64,000 bases of DNA from Amphiura filiformis (GCF_039555335.1 NC_092631.1:14732305-14796304); one strand, 5' to 3'; shown: positions 45,352 through 57,185, counted from the stretch's first letter. A program made the numbers and translations. The notes: generated from the sequence alone by a model not told the origin.

Positions 45352-46381
45352 AATGAGTCATTCCATCAACTCACCTAATTTTCAGAAAAGGTTGGCTGGT
45401 CACCCTCTCAGATTTTCTTTAAAATCACTTATATCATAGACCTATGGGTCAAATGAACACATTTCAAACAGTAGGTCTCAACTCCTTGTCGTTTCTGAGT
45501 TATGGCTCGTTGAATATTTGATGTTTTTTGACGCAATTTGTCCACTTCCCATTGAAATACACACAAAATTGTCCTAAATACCAACCCAAATTTTATTATG
45601 TGGGAAATGAGCCACCATAATCAAACTCACACATATTCAAAATACTTCTATGATGTTCCTCTGTACCAGAAAGCAAAGTGGTGTCAAGCTATCTTCACAG
45701 TTTATTGCCATTATTGTTCTAATTCCCAGAATGCACAAAGTTCATCAATTTACTGTGTATTTCAATGAGAGATTCAAACACTAATTAAACCATGAAGATG
45801 GCTTGACACCACTAAGATTTTTGGTACAGAGGAACATCATGCAAGTATTTTGAATTTGTGTGAGTTTGGTTAGAACGGGGGGGGGGGGTCTTTTGGCTGA
45901 GGAGTCATCTTTGAGCCCCTGTGAAATTTTTATTTAAAAGCCAATGAGTGGTCTACCCTGCTATAGGGGGTCACACTCACACCTGAACCTACATGTATAT
46001 TGCCTACTAAAGGCAAAATAGATGATGTCTGACATCTAGGATGAAGAGGAGGGGGTCAAAACAGGAATACATTGTTTATGAGTCCAGAATCTGGTTATTT
46101 GGGTCAAAGACACCCTAGATTCCAATTTGTAGCCCTGTAGCTTACCCCTAGGGGAAGATATGGATGTCTAAACTCGGAAGAAAATTAATGTCGCGACACG
46201 CATGCCCAAAAAAGGGGGGTATGACCCAATTTTCAATAGGCCGGTTCTCGGAAACGACAAGGAGTAGAGACCTACCATTTTAAATGTGTTCATTTGGCAC
46301 ATAGGGCTATATGAAGTGATTTTAAACAAAATCTGAGAGGGTGACCAGCCAACCCATTAGGTGATTTGAGATGAACTGACC
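45352..46381. mobile_element. ~1.03-kb element with ~150-bp terminal inverted repeats
   Basis: The left arm (GGTTGGCTGGTCACCCTCTC, ATTTCAAACAGTAGGTCTC, AACTCCTTGTCGTTTC) returns in reverse at 46240-46381. A second inverted repeat (45616-45876) is nested inside. ATCTGAGAGGGTSACC in the arms recurs at 6525-6540. Confidence 0.8.
45616..45876. mobile_element. ~260-bp hairpin nested in the 1.03-kb element
   Basis: Arms of about 80 bp: ATAATCAAACTCACACATAT, GATGTTCCTCTGTACCA and TGGTGTCAAGC with complements at 45795-45876. Probably a separate MITE inserted in the larger element, or an internal foldback. Confidence 0.7.
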
Positions 46382-46763
46382 CTAATGCCATAAATTTCAC
46401 ATGTAGGACTATATTCAGTTGTGTTATAATTTTGTTTCTTGTTTATATAATGTATATTTGTTGTTTTTGAACGCACTCGCTGGTTAAGCGTGTGCCACTG
46501 ATACAAAAGTGTATGTTCCAATAAATAAATATAAATAAATAATTATCAAAATCCCTCTAAAATTCCATGTGCGAGTGTCTAGTCACCATAAAAATCATAT
46601 ATTTGGGTCAAGTGTAGTTGAATTTCTATGTAAATATGTAGGCATATTGTGTTTGGACCCCGGTCTAGGCGAATTTGGCTGACTAGCAATTATAAATGTG
46701 TTAACTAGTAAGGTTTGCCTCTCATACCTAGATCATCCCCAGTTCTGATATCTGCTATGGAAT

Positions 46764-47113
46764 ACTGGACGCTTCATCCCCTGGACACTTCATCCCCTGG
46801 ACATTTCATCCCCTGGACATTTCATCCCCTCGTGTTCAAACGCTATTGTAGCGTTCTTTGAGCGTGACAGTGAATCAAGAATGCATATGAATATAATAAT
46901 TGTTTAGAATCTTGAACTTAGAAGGAACTAATATAAGGAAATTAATAATCTTATTTATCCAATGTATGCACCGTGTTCTGTATGAGCTATCACCAGCTGG
47001 GCTGATCACACGTATAATAATCGATCAATGTTGAATGGCAGCAGGGCCTATAATAGACTAATAGTTAATAATAGTTTATACATTCAATGAATTTACCTAA
47101 ATTGAACAGTGCA
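46764..47113 (+). repeat. Left terminal inverted repeat of the 6.3-kb element
   Basis: Four tandem copies of the 16-bp CATCCCCTGGACATTT unit at the tip, then a 22-bp palindrome-like AACGCTATTGTAGCGTT. Looser similarity to the other arm resumes at about 47570 (CAGGAAGTTGAATTCTTTCA) after AT-rich microsatellites. Confidence 0.8.
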
Positions 47114-47144
47114 TACTGCCAAGCATATCTTTTGTTATTACTGT

Positions 47145-47395
47145 GAGTATTGTTATCATTATATTATTACTATTATTGTTAATATTATTAGGCATATTAT
47201 TATTATTATCATTATTATTATTATTTACTGTGGGTTTTTTGTTGTTGATAGCTCAGACTATTTATTATTGTTATGTTAAGTGTATTCTCTTTTTTCCTGT
47301 TATTTATGTATTTATTATGTATTGTTTATTCATTAATTAATTAATTTATTATTTATTTATTAATTAATTATTAATTAATTAATTTAATTATAAAT
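47145..47395 (+). repeat. TTA/TTAATTAA microsatellite tract
   Basis: (ATT)n-type repeats followed by TTAATTAATTAATTTATTAT-type sequence. They interrupt the left arm of the large inverted repeat. Confidence 0.8.
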
Positions 47396-49725
47396 TTACT
47401 TAAAGTTGTTCATCTAACAAAATTAGTACATTTATCTGTTTATTGTATATTGATAAATATGTCTGCATATGGAAGGATCGTGGCAATATTTTTGTATTGT
47501 CCACTTGATGAGGTGATTAGCGCAATGTCATGTTATACAATAGGAACAATAGCCGAATGCCTTACAGGAAGTTGAATTCTTTCAATCATTGACTGGTGTG
47601 CTATTAATCAATGGAATCTATATATAACTATATAATCATTCGGGAAGTACAAGGATAGTTAGAACTTATACTTGTAGGAGACTTAAATTAATACTAAACG
47701 GTAAAGACTAAGGAGTACTATACGCAAAATACTGGAATTCCATCAGTTCAACTGATAATAAATATCTGCATTATATTTTTTCTTTTTCTCCTGTTTTTGC
47801 CATTTATTTTTCTTGCTTTCCTCCAAAGATCCCCTTCACCACCTCCAAAGATCCCATTTTTTCTTGTTTTCACCAAAAGCCATTTTTTGCTCTCAAGACC
47901 ATTTTGTGGGGACACTCTATAGGCCTACTGTTATAAGATCGGCAACCAAGTTTTAGAATATGGCTCAAAAAACTGCAGAAAGAACTGATTTTGTCATTTT
48001 ACTATTAGAGTGCCCCCTCCCCGGAAAGTTTGAATTACGTGATTCCCGACAGAGTTTACACTCTGCATCTGTATGGATTACAATCCATGGCCCCTAAAAA
48101 CCGGGTTATAAAAAATCGCATCGACCGGCGACCGCAAAAATATTTAAATTTGATTTTCTAAATTAAATTTTCTAGATTAATTTTCTAAACTCAGTTTCAC
48201 CCCATACAAACTTGTTTTATCTGTTTGTTTATTTATTTTTTAGGAACTATTGCATTTGTTTGTTTGTTTATTTATTTTAGGAACTGTTGCATTAATCCAA
48301 CAATTCAAACAACATATATGTGTATTTACTTCCAAATTCCATAGATTTGGAAGACGTGTGTGCACTCTATTCATTATTTTATTTTTGCATGTCGTGTGTA
48401 GAGGCCCTGTACGGTGTTACTGATAATGATAAAGTCATTATCAAATTTACATTCGTAAATTATTACCATCCCTGTTATTACGTATAGTCTAATGTGAAAT
48501 TCATGAAAATCCTATCATTCAACAAAGAATTTATCGGGGAAAAGCTCTTTGACCGTTTCCAATTAGGGATTTTCCTTTTAATCAAATACTATCAATTATT
48601 TGCAAATTAAATACTAAGTAGTCAGATTGCACCCTTTTTCATATATGATTAATATTATAATACTTTATGCATGGTGTTTGCTAAAAATCAGTAAATAAAT
48701 ATAATGTGCATGATCATGATGTGTATAGGCAAAAAGTATAGGCCGTAGGCTAAACATCATAAATGAAAGAAAGAAAGAACCATAAAAGAAACAAGTACGG
48801 AATTATTTTAGACAAGTGTCAATTGTGTGTATGACTAGCCTGATCATGCGAACGACATCAACTGGCCGAGCTACCTATAGCTTCCAAAACTAGGTGTTTG
48901 ATATTCCTAGATAGGGAAGACGGTGCGCCGTGAACAGGAATGAACAAGTTATATGAAGTTAATTTAATGCAATCATGCATAAGCCGAACCACCTACATCT
49001 TCCAAATTTGGGCGTTTACTAGACCTACGTGCACGCGTGAACAGAAAAAAAAACCCTGAGTATCTGAAAAGTCCCTTTCACTAAACATATTATTATTTTA
49101 TACAAAATTGTTCCATTTACCTTTTACTTAGGGTAGCTCCAATGTCTTACAAACATATGAATTTGAGTGATTCCAATGTAAGCTTTAGACATGTAATATG
49201 CCCAAATATCAGCATGATCAGGGTTGAAACAGTAGGCCCTATACTGAAATACAATCGTGAGGCCTATATACATTATGACCTTGTCTCTAGCTCTTGACCC
49301 GCCTCTTGACATTCAGCTTTCTGCACACTAGTCATATTGAAAGAGGGAAGAAAGCAAGAGAGAAACTTAAGAATGAAGAACTACCGGAGATGGACTAAAA
49401 AAACTATATCACCGAGCTGTAATTCCATGCCCGGAGGTTCTATACTCAGTATCAGCATAATACTCGTAACGCGTGGTGAGAAAAGCGCAACTCAGATCAT
49501 GCAGCTAGCATCTGAGCTCATCTGTAAAATGAGTATATAAACCTATTATGTGAGGAGGAGGCGGTCCAGGTTTTGGTACATTTATACCACTAAATCAAAT
49601 TAAAAGACTAGAACAAAAGATGAACGATCAAGAAGGGTTCCCGTTTAAAAACTATAGACTTTGAGCATTTGTCCCCAAAAGACCCTACCATGCATAATCT
49701 GAGACTAAACTTCTCACAAGTTTAC

Positions 49726-50898
49726 TTCTCACAAGTGGCTTAAGACGACAAAAGTGCCAAGCGGGGGGACCAAGTTTCTCTTTTCATGTAGGTTCACTTG
49801 GGTTTATTATTAGGGAACAAACCAAAAGATCGATGACGTCCTATAAACGTAACTAGTTTCGTTTCTCAGCCGACCCCCTCCCTCCCTGCCAGAAACGTAA
49901 TAATGAAATGTTGAAAATTGTGACATAATAATAATAATGACACATTCTTCAGATCGATGTTTTTGTACAAACGTAATCGAGTATTTTTACCCCCTCCCCC
50001 CTAAACGAAACTAGTTTCGTTTATAGGACGTCATGGTTTGTTCCCTAAAAATAACATAACTACATGTCGTTCCATGGCTCTGGGGAGTTGGGCAGTGGCT
50101 GAAAATAGGTTAGTCTACATTACCAGTCGTTATCTATTTTTTTTTTTTGAAAATCAAACGAATTTGTTTAAACAACTAAGTAAATAATAATAAATAAATA
50201 AATAAACAAACAAAATAAATAATAAATACATAAATTATAATAATTATAAATAAATAAACAGCCTATACATGTAGATACATAAACAATACACAATAAATAC
50301 ATAAATAACAGGAAGAAAGAGAAGAAATACACTTTAGCTTAAATAGTCCAGGCTAATATCAACAACAACAAAAAACAAAGTATAATAATATAAATAATAA
50401 TAATAAAAACATTAATAGTAATATAATGATAACGATAGGCCTACCCGGTAAAATAGCAAAATAATAATTTTAAGTTTTAAGTTCAGTCAACTTTCAATCA
50501 ATCAACCCAGAACACCCTCCCGTGTCCATGGATAACGACTGGTAATGTAGTCTAAGCTATTTTCTATTTTCATCGCCCCGCCCACCCTTTCCGTGCCAAT
50601 GTATAATAATTGTAGTTAGTGATATTTTTAATTGACCCAAAAACAACCTCTTTTTTTTCGTAGGCCTACATCATGCATTTTTGTAAAATTAGTTGATTTT
50701 CAAAAAAAAAAAAAATAAAAAAAAAATAGATAATGACTGGTAATGTAGACTAACCTATTTTCTGCCACTGCCCAACTCCCCAAAGCCATGGAACGACATG
50801 TAGTTATGTTATTTTTAATAAACCCAAGTGAACCTACATGAAAAGAAAAACTTGGCCCCCCGCTTGGCACTTTTGTCGTCTTAAGCCACTTGTGAGAA
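49726..50898. mobile_element. 1.17-kb foldback element inside the 6.3-kb element
   Basis: Left arm TTCTCACAAGTGGCTTAAGA, ACAAAAGTGCCAAGCGGGGG and AACATAACTACATGTCGTTC. The right arm (50692-50898) is its reverse complement, each arm about 200 bp without the insert at 49813. The middle (50157-50691) is AT-rich with one more copy of ATAACGACTGGTAATGTAG at about 50531. Confidence 0.85.
49813..50045. mobile_element. 233-bp hairpin MITE inserted in the left arm of the foldback element
   Basis: GGGAACAAACC / GGTTTGTTCCC ends with arms that include GACGTCCTATAAACG and AACTAGTTTCGTTT. The opposite arm (about 50805-50830) runs through TTTATTAAAAATAACATAAC with no insert, so it preserves the empty site. 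Flanks are TA/TTA. Confidence 0.85.
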
Positions 50899-52375
50899 TT
50901 GATATGAGAATATTCTAAGGATAATCATGGGGATTAACGCGGCTGTGTACTCAAGACATTGTTTCTTTCGCGAAATTGAGCTTTTTTGAAATGTATTTAC
51001 TTTGTTATGTTTTTATAAATACAAGGAAAGAAAATCCAGATTTGTTAACTCCAACTGCTCTATTTTATGGATTTTATTTCACTATTTCACTCGTTTCCGC
51101 AATTTAAAAGGAAAGAAAATCTTTGTTGTACCATCGGGGTATACGCGAGCAACAACGCATCGCGTTTTGTAGACGCGCAATTTGTTAACGCACAGATACG
51201 CTACGCATATGCAACGCTTAGCTGCATGCGCCAAGCATCTTATGGAAGCACCGCGAAGCATTGATTTCATAAAAACCTAGCGGTCAAATGGCTCCGTTTT
51301 AGCTGATAAAATGTGAATTTTTTCAAGTTCTTTCCCCCGATTTAAACATCAAGATATGAATAGATTTCGCCCAAACTTCTCAAAGGGCTGTGGATTTACC
51401 CGATGTTCACGTAATGTAAGGTAGAAAAACTGCCGCATTCTCCTGTGAGCTTCGATCAAAGTGCAAAATATGACCACTTTAAACTTCAACGGCCTTTATT
51501 TCAATGTTCATTTTCTCGGTAAAATGACGATTTAGGTACACGATAACTCAATAAATACAGCATCTATAGGTAAGCAATTATGTTCATCATAAAAAGCATG
51601 ATCGACTTAAGAAACGGTTTTCTCATTTTTTTATATTTTGGTCTATTTCCGATTTTAGGCATCATTTTGTGCAAATGGGCGTTTGTGAATTTTAAAAAGT
51701 TCATTTTGATGCCTTACATGGTCAATATCTCAAAAAATAAGGTCAATATCAAAAAACTAAAAAAAAACATTTTTGGAATGGTGTCTCAAGATTAAGAAAA
51801 AAACAAAACAAAAATTTTTGGAAAGGGTGTTTTTTTGGAAAGATGTACCGAACAAAAATTGCCCAAAACTCACTTTTTTGTGATTTTCTTCATAATTGTT
51901 GTTTTTACACCAAATCTGTATTTATATTAAGATTCATTGATGTCTTGCCTTTATAAAAATGTATACTTTTATATGTCTTGCATTAATAATTACAAAGTTA
52001 TGGCACTTTTACTACATGCATGTCTGAGAGTACACAGCTGCCTTAAGCCCTTATATCAGTTATCTCCCTGCGCGTGTATCGACTTTAATTTGTTTCCCAT
52101 TGTCATACTTGGATGCACACTGACCACAGACTGTTTTCTTTTTATTTGAATTAGTTGTTTGGAGGTTTTGTTTTGAAGGACCATTGACTTTGACAGAATA
52201 TCCAATTTAACAATTTTGAAGTCGGCTTTTCAAAAGCTTCAAAAATCGCCCAATATTCAATGGATTTCGCGGGTGAGATTTTCAAAGTTGCCAAAATGTC
52301 GCGAAATCGCGGGAGCACTTTGTTTGTCGCAGGACGGAAGTCAAAAGTCGCCAATTGGGCGACTAAAACTGGCAA

Positions 52376-53052
52376 TATAGTTATATGTATATAGACCACT
52401 TGGTATGTGACGTCATTGCCCGGCAGTATGCGCGCGCATTATGACAATTTTCATTGTTCTTTGCCCTGCAGTGTGCGTACGCATCGTAGTTTGCTAAGGG
52501 CACGTGCATTTTAAATCGCCCGCCACATTTCCTATAGTACAAGAAAGCCATTGAACAGTGTAGCGGCTCGTTCAGGCATATCGATAGACGAGTCCCTCGC
52601 CTTTGTTGATAAACAGTGATGTCAAGTGGTCTATAGATTCCACTGTTTGAAAGAGTTCAACTTCCTGTATAACTGTTTTAATACTTTTAATAATAATACT
52701 AGGCGTAATACTGAATTAGAATCATCCGTGTAGGGGGCCTACACGCACTGTTCAATAGGTAAATTCATTGCACTATTGCCATTCAACATCGATCGATTTT
52801 TATTCGCGTGATCAGCTGGTGATAACTCAGACACGGTGCATACATTGGATAAATAAGACTAATTTTAAATAAAGATTAATATCCTTATATTATTTCCTTC
52901 TAAAGATCCTAAACAATTATTATATTCATATATGCAATCTTTTTACTGTCACGCTCAAAGAACGCTACAATAGCGTTTTAACATGAGGGGATGAAATGTC
53001 CAGGGGATGAAATGTCCAGGGGATGAAAATGCGAGGGGATGAAATGTCCAGT
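52376..53052 (-). repeat. Right terminal inverted repeat of the 6.3-kb element
   Basis: Mirrors the left arm. Tip GGGGATGAAATGTCCAG repeated three to four times, then GAACGCTACAATAGCGTT. It is interrupted by the MITE at 52392-52633. Confidence 0.75.
52392..52633. mobile_element. 242-bp MITE, TAGACCACTTG family, copy 2
   Basis: Homologous to 38808-39004 over most of its length. The bases outside are TA on both sides. The left arm of the large element retains ATATATAGATTCC-type sequence uninterrupted (about 47615-47632), the empty site. Confidence 0.82.
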
Positions 53053-53137
53053 TACCCTGCACTCAACCCTCTAGGTCAAGAGGACATCTGGACGTCATAC
53101 AATGTACATGTACATGTGCATGATACGTACCTGAGAC

Positions 53138-53495
53138 CAGTGGCATAGCTGCCGGGGGCGGGGGAGGCAATTGCCCCCCCCCTGTCAAAAATTGCCTATT
53201 TGGGCCCCCGCCCCCTAGTGCAAGGAAAAAAGAGGAAAAAGGAGGGAGAGAGAGGAAAAAAGAGAGGAGAGAGAGCGAGAGGATGGGAAGAGAGATGGGG
53301 AATCCATGATACGATATATGCAATTTCAATACCATACGATTATTATCAATAAGCCTGGCAAAAATTGTCCATTTGGGCTCCCGCCCCCCCTAGTGCAGGA
53401 AAAAAGAGAAAGGTTTGGTGGATTTGGGCCCCGCCCCATACAGGCTTGCCTTCCCCCCACCACCACCCCCCGAAAAAATCCCAGCTACGCCGCTG
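53138..53495. mobile_element. ~360-bp G-rich element with CAGTGGCATAGCTG ends
   Basis: CAGTGGCATAGCTG / CAGCTACGCCGCTG ends are inverted with two mismatches. The interior has an internal duplication of the GGGCYCCCGCCCCC..AGTGCA block and a purine-rich GAGAGAGG tract. Related to 33376 and 39645. Confidence 0.65.
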
Positions 53496-54089
53496 CATGA
53501 GTTGACATTGACAGTATTAAATTAAAGCCAGGACAAGTTGTATTGTAAAGTACAGAGGAGTTCTGTATTAAATAAATTACTCACAAATTATAGCACACAA
53601 TTATGGCAAATTCCATAGCTTCATTGCTGTTTTCTTCCTGTTGACGATACAAATACACGTCGTATATCACACGTACACATTGCCAATGCAAGAATCGCAA
53701 ATTGATTGATTTATTGACAGCCCGTAGTATAAATTGACTCATATACTTAATCACAGTCTTTTTTCTGTTCAGAAAAAGCCGTTGATTCATTTTCAGACTG
53801 TGTAAAATCTAAGGTATCAACAGCTCATCTCATAAATGTGAAATGTACACAACTTCTTCTTGCACATTCCAGATTTTGTTTCTCCCTAACTCTTCAATTT
53901 TGACTAAAAATGGTGGTAGGTAGTAGTATAGTAGTTGAACAATTTGTTCATCATATTAACCCAGAGAACTAAGAGCTTGATGGTGTAGTATTGTCTGTCA
54001 AAAGATAAATTAACATACGATTTAATTTTACTAATACTAGCTTAATTAATATTTGGTAAGCTTAAAAAGCCATATCATTTCCATAAGAA
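53496..54089. other. No gene seen
   Basis: AT-rich sequence. The minus frame 53581-53790 has no recognisable features. Confidence 0.4.
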
Positions 54090-54345
54090 ATAGAATTGTA
54101 TTTTTTGGTATAAAATGTTAGTTTTCACTGTTAGATATGTCCTCTTTCAATTTGGGCCCAAACAGAAGAGGCAATACAAAGAAGATCGTGATTTAATACC
54201 AGCGCATATGCATGTCGCCAATGCGAGCCACTCATTCGAACTTGAGTCGTGGCGGCTCTTTTGATATGTCACGACTGCCCGCACGCCATGTATGTACTGT
54301 GTTATGCACATTGTGTACGTGTTCGACTAATAGGGCGCTTGTAAA
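54090..54345. repeat. Third copy of the 17-kb/42.6-kb dispersed repeat
   Basis: AAAATGTTAGTTTTCACTGT, CCTCTTTCAATTTGG and GTGTACGTGTTCGACTAATA follow the order seen at 17.15-17.36 kb. Confidence 0.65.
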
Positions 54346-55352
54346 AAGGTTGATAAAAATGACCTGTATTGAGAGTCGGTCAAGTGACGCTGGAGGACAA
54401 ACAAACTATTATCATCCTCCAGTTCACCACGTAAACTTGTAATACAAGTACAAGTTGTATGGCTCAAAATTTGGACCGCTCGCTATACGCTATTAAGTTT
54501 ACTGATTTCTGTGTTTTGAAATTTGTTGACGTTTTAATGATCCCCGATTTCCGGTCGATTATTTTAGCTGTGTCACGTCAATTTCATGACGCTGGTGGGT
54601 ACCAGCCAAACTTCAGGAAAAAAAACCATGATCGCCGATAACGATGCGATGGGACTTAAATAAAATTTCCTAACGGTCTGCCAAAAAATGCTTGCCACCC
54701 ACCCCTCTCGGCTTGTCAACAATTCTTTGCTCGCCCCCCCCCCCCAGCTCTTTGCACATGACTTTTGGATTCCCAATTTCCAAACCTTATAAAAGGTTAT
54801 AAAAAATAATCCCCCCCCCCCCTTAAATTACAAAACATTTCTTTGCATACATTTTGTTGATTTGAAAAATTTTAAAACCTATGAATAAAGGAATCATTTT
54901 CCTACCCTCCCAAAGTTCTTTCTTTAAAACATCTTTTTGGTTTGGCCAAAAATAATCACATTTTCCAAAAATAATTCTTTCAGTAAAAGTTGTACTTTTC
55001 CACATCCTATACACACAATGTACAAAAAGATTCTCGATATCAATGTTTTGATTGATTTAATGGTGTTTTTGTTTTCTTTAATTTTTAACCCAGTTCTTAT
55101 TTTTCAAAAGTCTGAAATACGGTACCATGCTCCTACCCCTTAGAACTGTTCAGTTTGATGAAATGTAATATTTTCAAAAAGATCGGACAATATTTAACGG
55201 TTAGGCACGGTTCGATCATCACATGCATCGCCAATGAAGGAGATTGTGTTGTTGATCTCTCAAAAAGACCAGAATGCCGATTCTTTGCATTCCCCAGATG
55301 ATAACTTAATATAGGACAGGTAAACTTCAGCGTAGCTAGGGGAGGAACAGGG
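54346..55352. other. No gene seen; C-run repeat fragments
   Basis: 54680-54760 carries CTCTCGGCTTG..GCTCGCCCCCCC, the complement of the GCCGAGAGGGGG units at 34.2 and 56.4 kb. Otherwise AT-rich. Confidence 0.4.
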
Positions 55353-56127
55353 TGGGGGTACTCAAGTTTGGTTTTGGTAGGGACGTGCATTGAGATTTTG
55401 GAAGTGGACCCATAAATATACCAATTTTTCAAGAAATTTGGACCCATTGATAATAAAATAAATAAATAAATAAATTTTGGATTTATAAAGCGCCTTTCTC
55501 CAGATCTTAGAGGACTCAAAGCGCTGTAATTTCGCTGCAATGGTGAATCATCACAATCAGATCGCATCAACTAGGTTGCTGCCCGACAGGCGCACACCTA
55601 TTCGCATTTAGATTGTAACATCCACCATCTGTGCAGCTCCCCAAATTCCATTGGGTGAAGGAAGTTTTTGATAACCAAACAACTAATCACCGATTTTTGC
55701 GATACAGGAGGAAACCGGAGATCCCGGAGAAAACCTGCGAGAGCGAGCATGGAATCGGGATAAACCAAGTGCACATGAGTCCTTGGGCGGCCGGGCTTGA
55801 ACCGGGACCTCAGTGGTGCAAAGCGAGGGAATTACCGCTGCGCTAACTCGCCCATACACCAAAAGTCGAAATTTTCGGCCGAATTTAACCAAAATTGTCT
55901 TAGTTTTTACAAATTTTGGGAAAATTTTGAAAATTTTGGCTAGATTAAGGAAAAATTGGGATGTTTTAACAAAAAAAATTGAGAACATTTTGAAAAAAAG
56001 GACCCATTCATATACCAAAATAGGCTTTGAAAAGGGGTCTTGATATAACCAGAAGGCCGAAAATGCTACCCATGTTTGCGGCACGTCCCCGTCTGGTCAT
56101 TTGTACTGAGTACCCCCCCCCCCCCCC
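55353..56127. mobile_element. Element with GGGGGTACTCA ends, split by a SINE
   Basis: GGGGGTACTCAAGTTTGGTT and GGGACGTGC at the left are inverted relative to GCACGTCCCCGTCTGGTCAT and TGAGTACCCCCC at the right. Internal AAATTTTGG/CCAAAATT motifs repeat. The SINE at 55452-55855 interrupts it. Confidence 0.6.
55452..55855 (-). mobile_element. tRNA-derived SINE, ~400 bp, with (TTTA)n tail
   Basis: Minus strand: head GGGCGAGTTAGCGCAGCGGT, a good A-box region (55846-55827) and an intact B-box GGTTCAAGCCC (55803-55793). The body carries CTCCGGTTTCCTCCTGTATC and a 3' segment with AAAGGCGCTTTATAAATCC, and it ends in a TTTA repeat (55477-55452). Intact promoter boxes suggest a fairly young copy. Confidence 0.82.
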
Positions 56128-56396
56128 CGGGGAGGAAGTGGCATGGGTGCACAATTTAACACAATTTCAAAATAAAAACAAAATTAATTGAAATGTGGGC
56201 TCCAGTTGGGGCATGATATTGAGGTATTATTTCCAAAAGGTATTTAAAAACAAAAATTATATCACGAGGTTAACTCGAGTCCCATATTTGCGTGCACTAC
56301 AACATCAACATCATGGCAAGCAGAATCTTAGCTATTACTTGTAATTTTTACCAAAACTGCCTGTCCATAATTTGCCAGTCAGTTCAAATAGTTAGG

Positions 56397-56535
56397 GGCT
56401 TTACAGTATGAGCCCTAGGGAGGGTAAATTGGGGGGTGGGGCAAGAATTTGTTTGCGAGCCGAGAGGTGGGGGGGCAAGCATTTTTTGGCCAGCCGAGAG
56501 GGGGGGGGAAGCACACATTCATGGGGCGCCTTTTA
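56397..56535. repeat. Partial copy of the 34.1-kb GGGGCTGTGCAATAATT element
   Basis: GGGGCTTTACAGTATGAGCC, TAGGGAGGGTAAATTGG, GCCGAGAGG and CATTCATGGGGCGCCTTTTA match 34104-34250 in order. The right end is missing. Confidence 0.7.
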
Positions 56536-56832
56536 AATAAAACACTCTAAAAGGCTCATATAGGAACTGAGATTTTGGTACCGGTATCAGAAGAAAAATG
56601 TCACGATTTTTCTCCTTATCCCAGTAAAATTTTAATTAAATTTTAATGCACAAGATATTGTAGGCCTATGTTTCATTAAGATGGTATATGAACAAATTAC
56701 GTGGTGAATTGTGGTAATGAATGGACATACTATCCTATTAGGCATTGTGATACACGTTTTTGCTTTTTATATCAAAACATGCTGTACAGCAATACAGCTC
56801 AAAATTTGGAAACATGTTCTTTTTATGGTAGG

Positions 56833-57075
56833 CCTCAATGTATTCCTCAGTCATTTGGGTGCATTCTGAACAGTCATTTGGGTGTATTCTTCAATCATTT
56901 GGGTGTTTATATTCCTCGGTCATTTGGGTGTTTTATATTCCTCGGTCATTTGGGTGCATTCCTCAGTCATTTTGGTGCATTCCGCAGTCATTTGGGTGCA
57001 TTCCTCAGTCATTTGGGTGTATTCCTCAATCATTTGGGTGTATTCCTAGTAGTGATTTTAAGGGTGTATTCCTCA
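56833..57075 (+). repeat. ~21-27-bp minisatellite, ATTCCTCAGTCATTTGGGTG
   Basis: About nine units, identical in the TCATTTGGGTG core and variable in the spacer. The array ends 26 bp before the first visible CZIB exon. Long open frames across it come from the repeat period and are not genes. Confidence 0.88.
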
Positions 57076-57101
57076 CACAACTAGTTTTCTTTGTTTTTCA
57101 G

Positions 57102-57185
57102 AGAATAGGTTTACAGATCAAAGCCACAATGGACAATGTGACCAGTCTGATTCCTGAAGGACAAGATTTCAGGTGGTATCTGAAG
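57102..57185 (+). CDS. CZIB: CZIB exon A (residues GLQIKATMDN..WYLK)
   Basis: Acceptor TTTGTTTTTCAG|A and donor AAG|GTAGGC. 84 bp, 28 codons, phase 0 at both ends. It is the full-length member of a four-copy tandem set. Confidence 0.9.

Larger units (their letters stand above)
46764..53052. mobile_element. 6.3-kb element with long terminal inverted repeats and tandem-repeat tips
   Basis: Both tips start ACTGGAC and carry 3-4 copies of CATTTCATCCCCTGGA. Inward, AACGCTATTGTAGCGTTCTT, GAGCGTGACAG and ATGTATGCACCGTGT-type sequence continue as inverted repeats for over 300 bp (46764-47113 against 52735-53052), then more loosely to about 47632 and 52376. The interior holds microsatellites and another foldback element but no recognisable transposase, integrase or polymerase. 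It is either a large non-autonomous DNA transposon or a pair of inverted copies. Confidence 0.75.

Noticed and set aside
47143-47340. 65-codon hydrophobic frame (Leu/Ile-rich)
   Set aside because: Translation of a TTA microsatellite, not a membrane protein.
46764-53052. Maverick/Polinton or other large virus-like element
   Set aside because: Size and long inverted ends invite the idea, but no polymerase, integrase or capsid frame exists inside.
56833-57075. Regular repeats with spacers, CRISPR-like at first sight
   Set aside because: Spacers are near-identical and short, and the window is plainly eukaryotic. It is a minisatellite.
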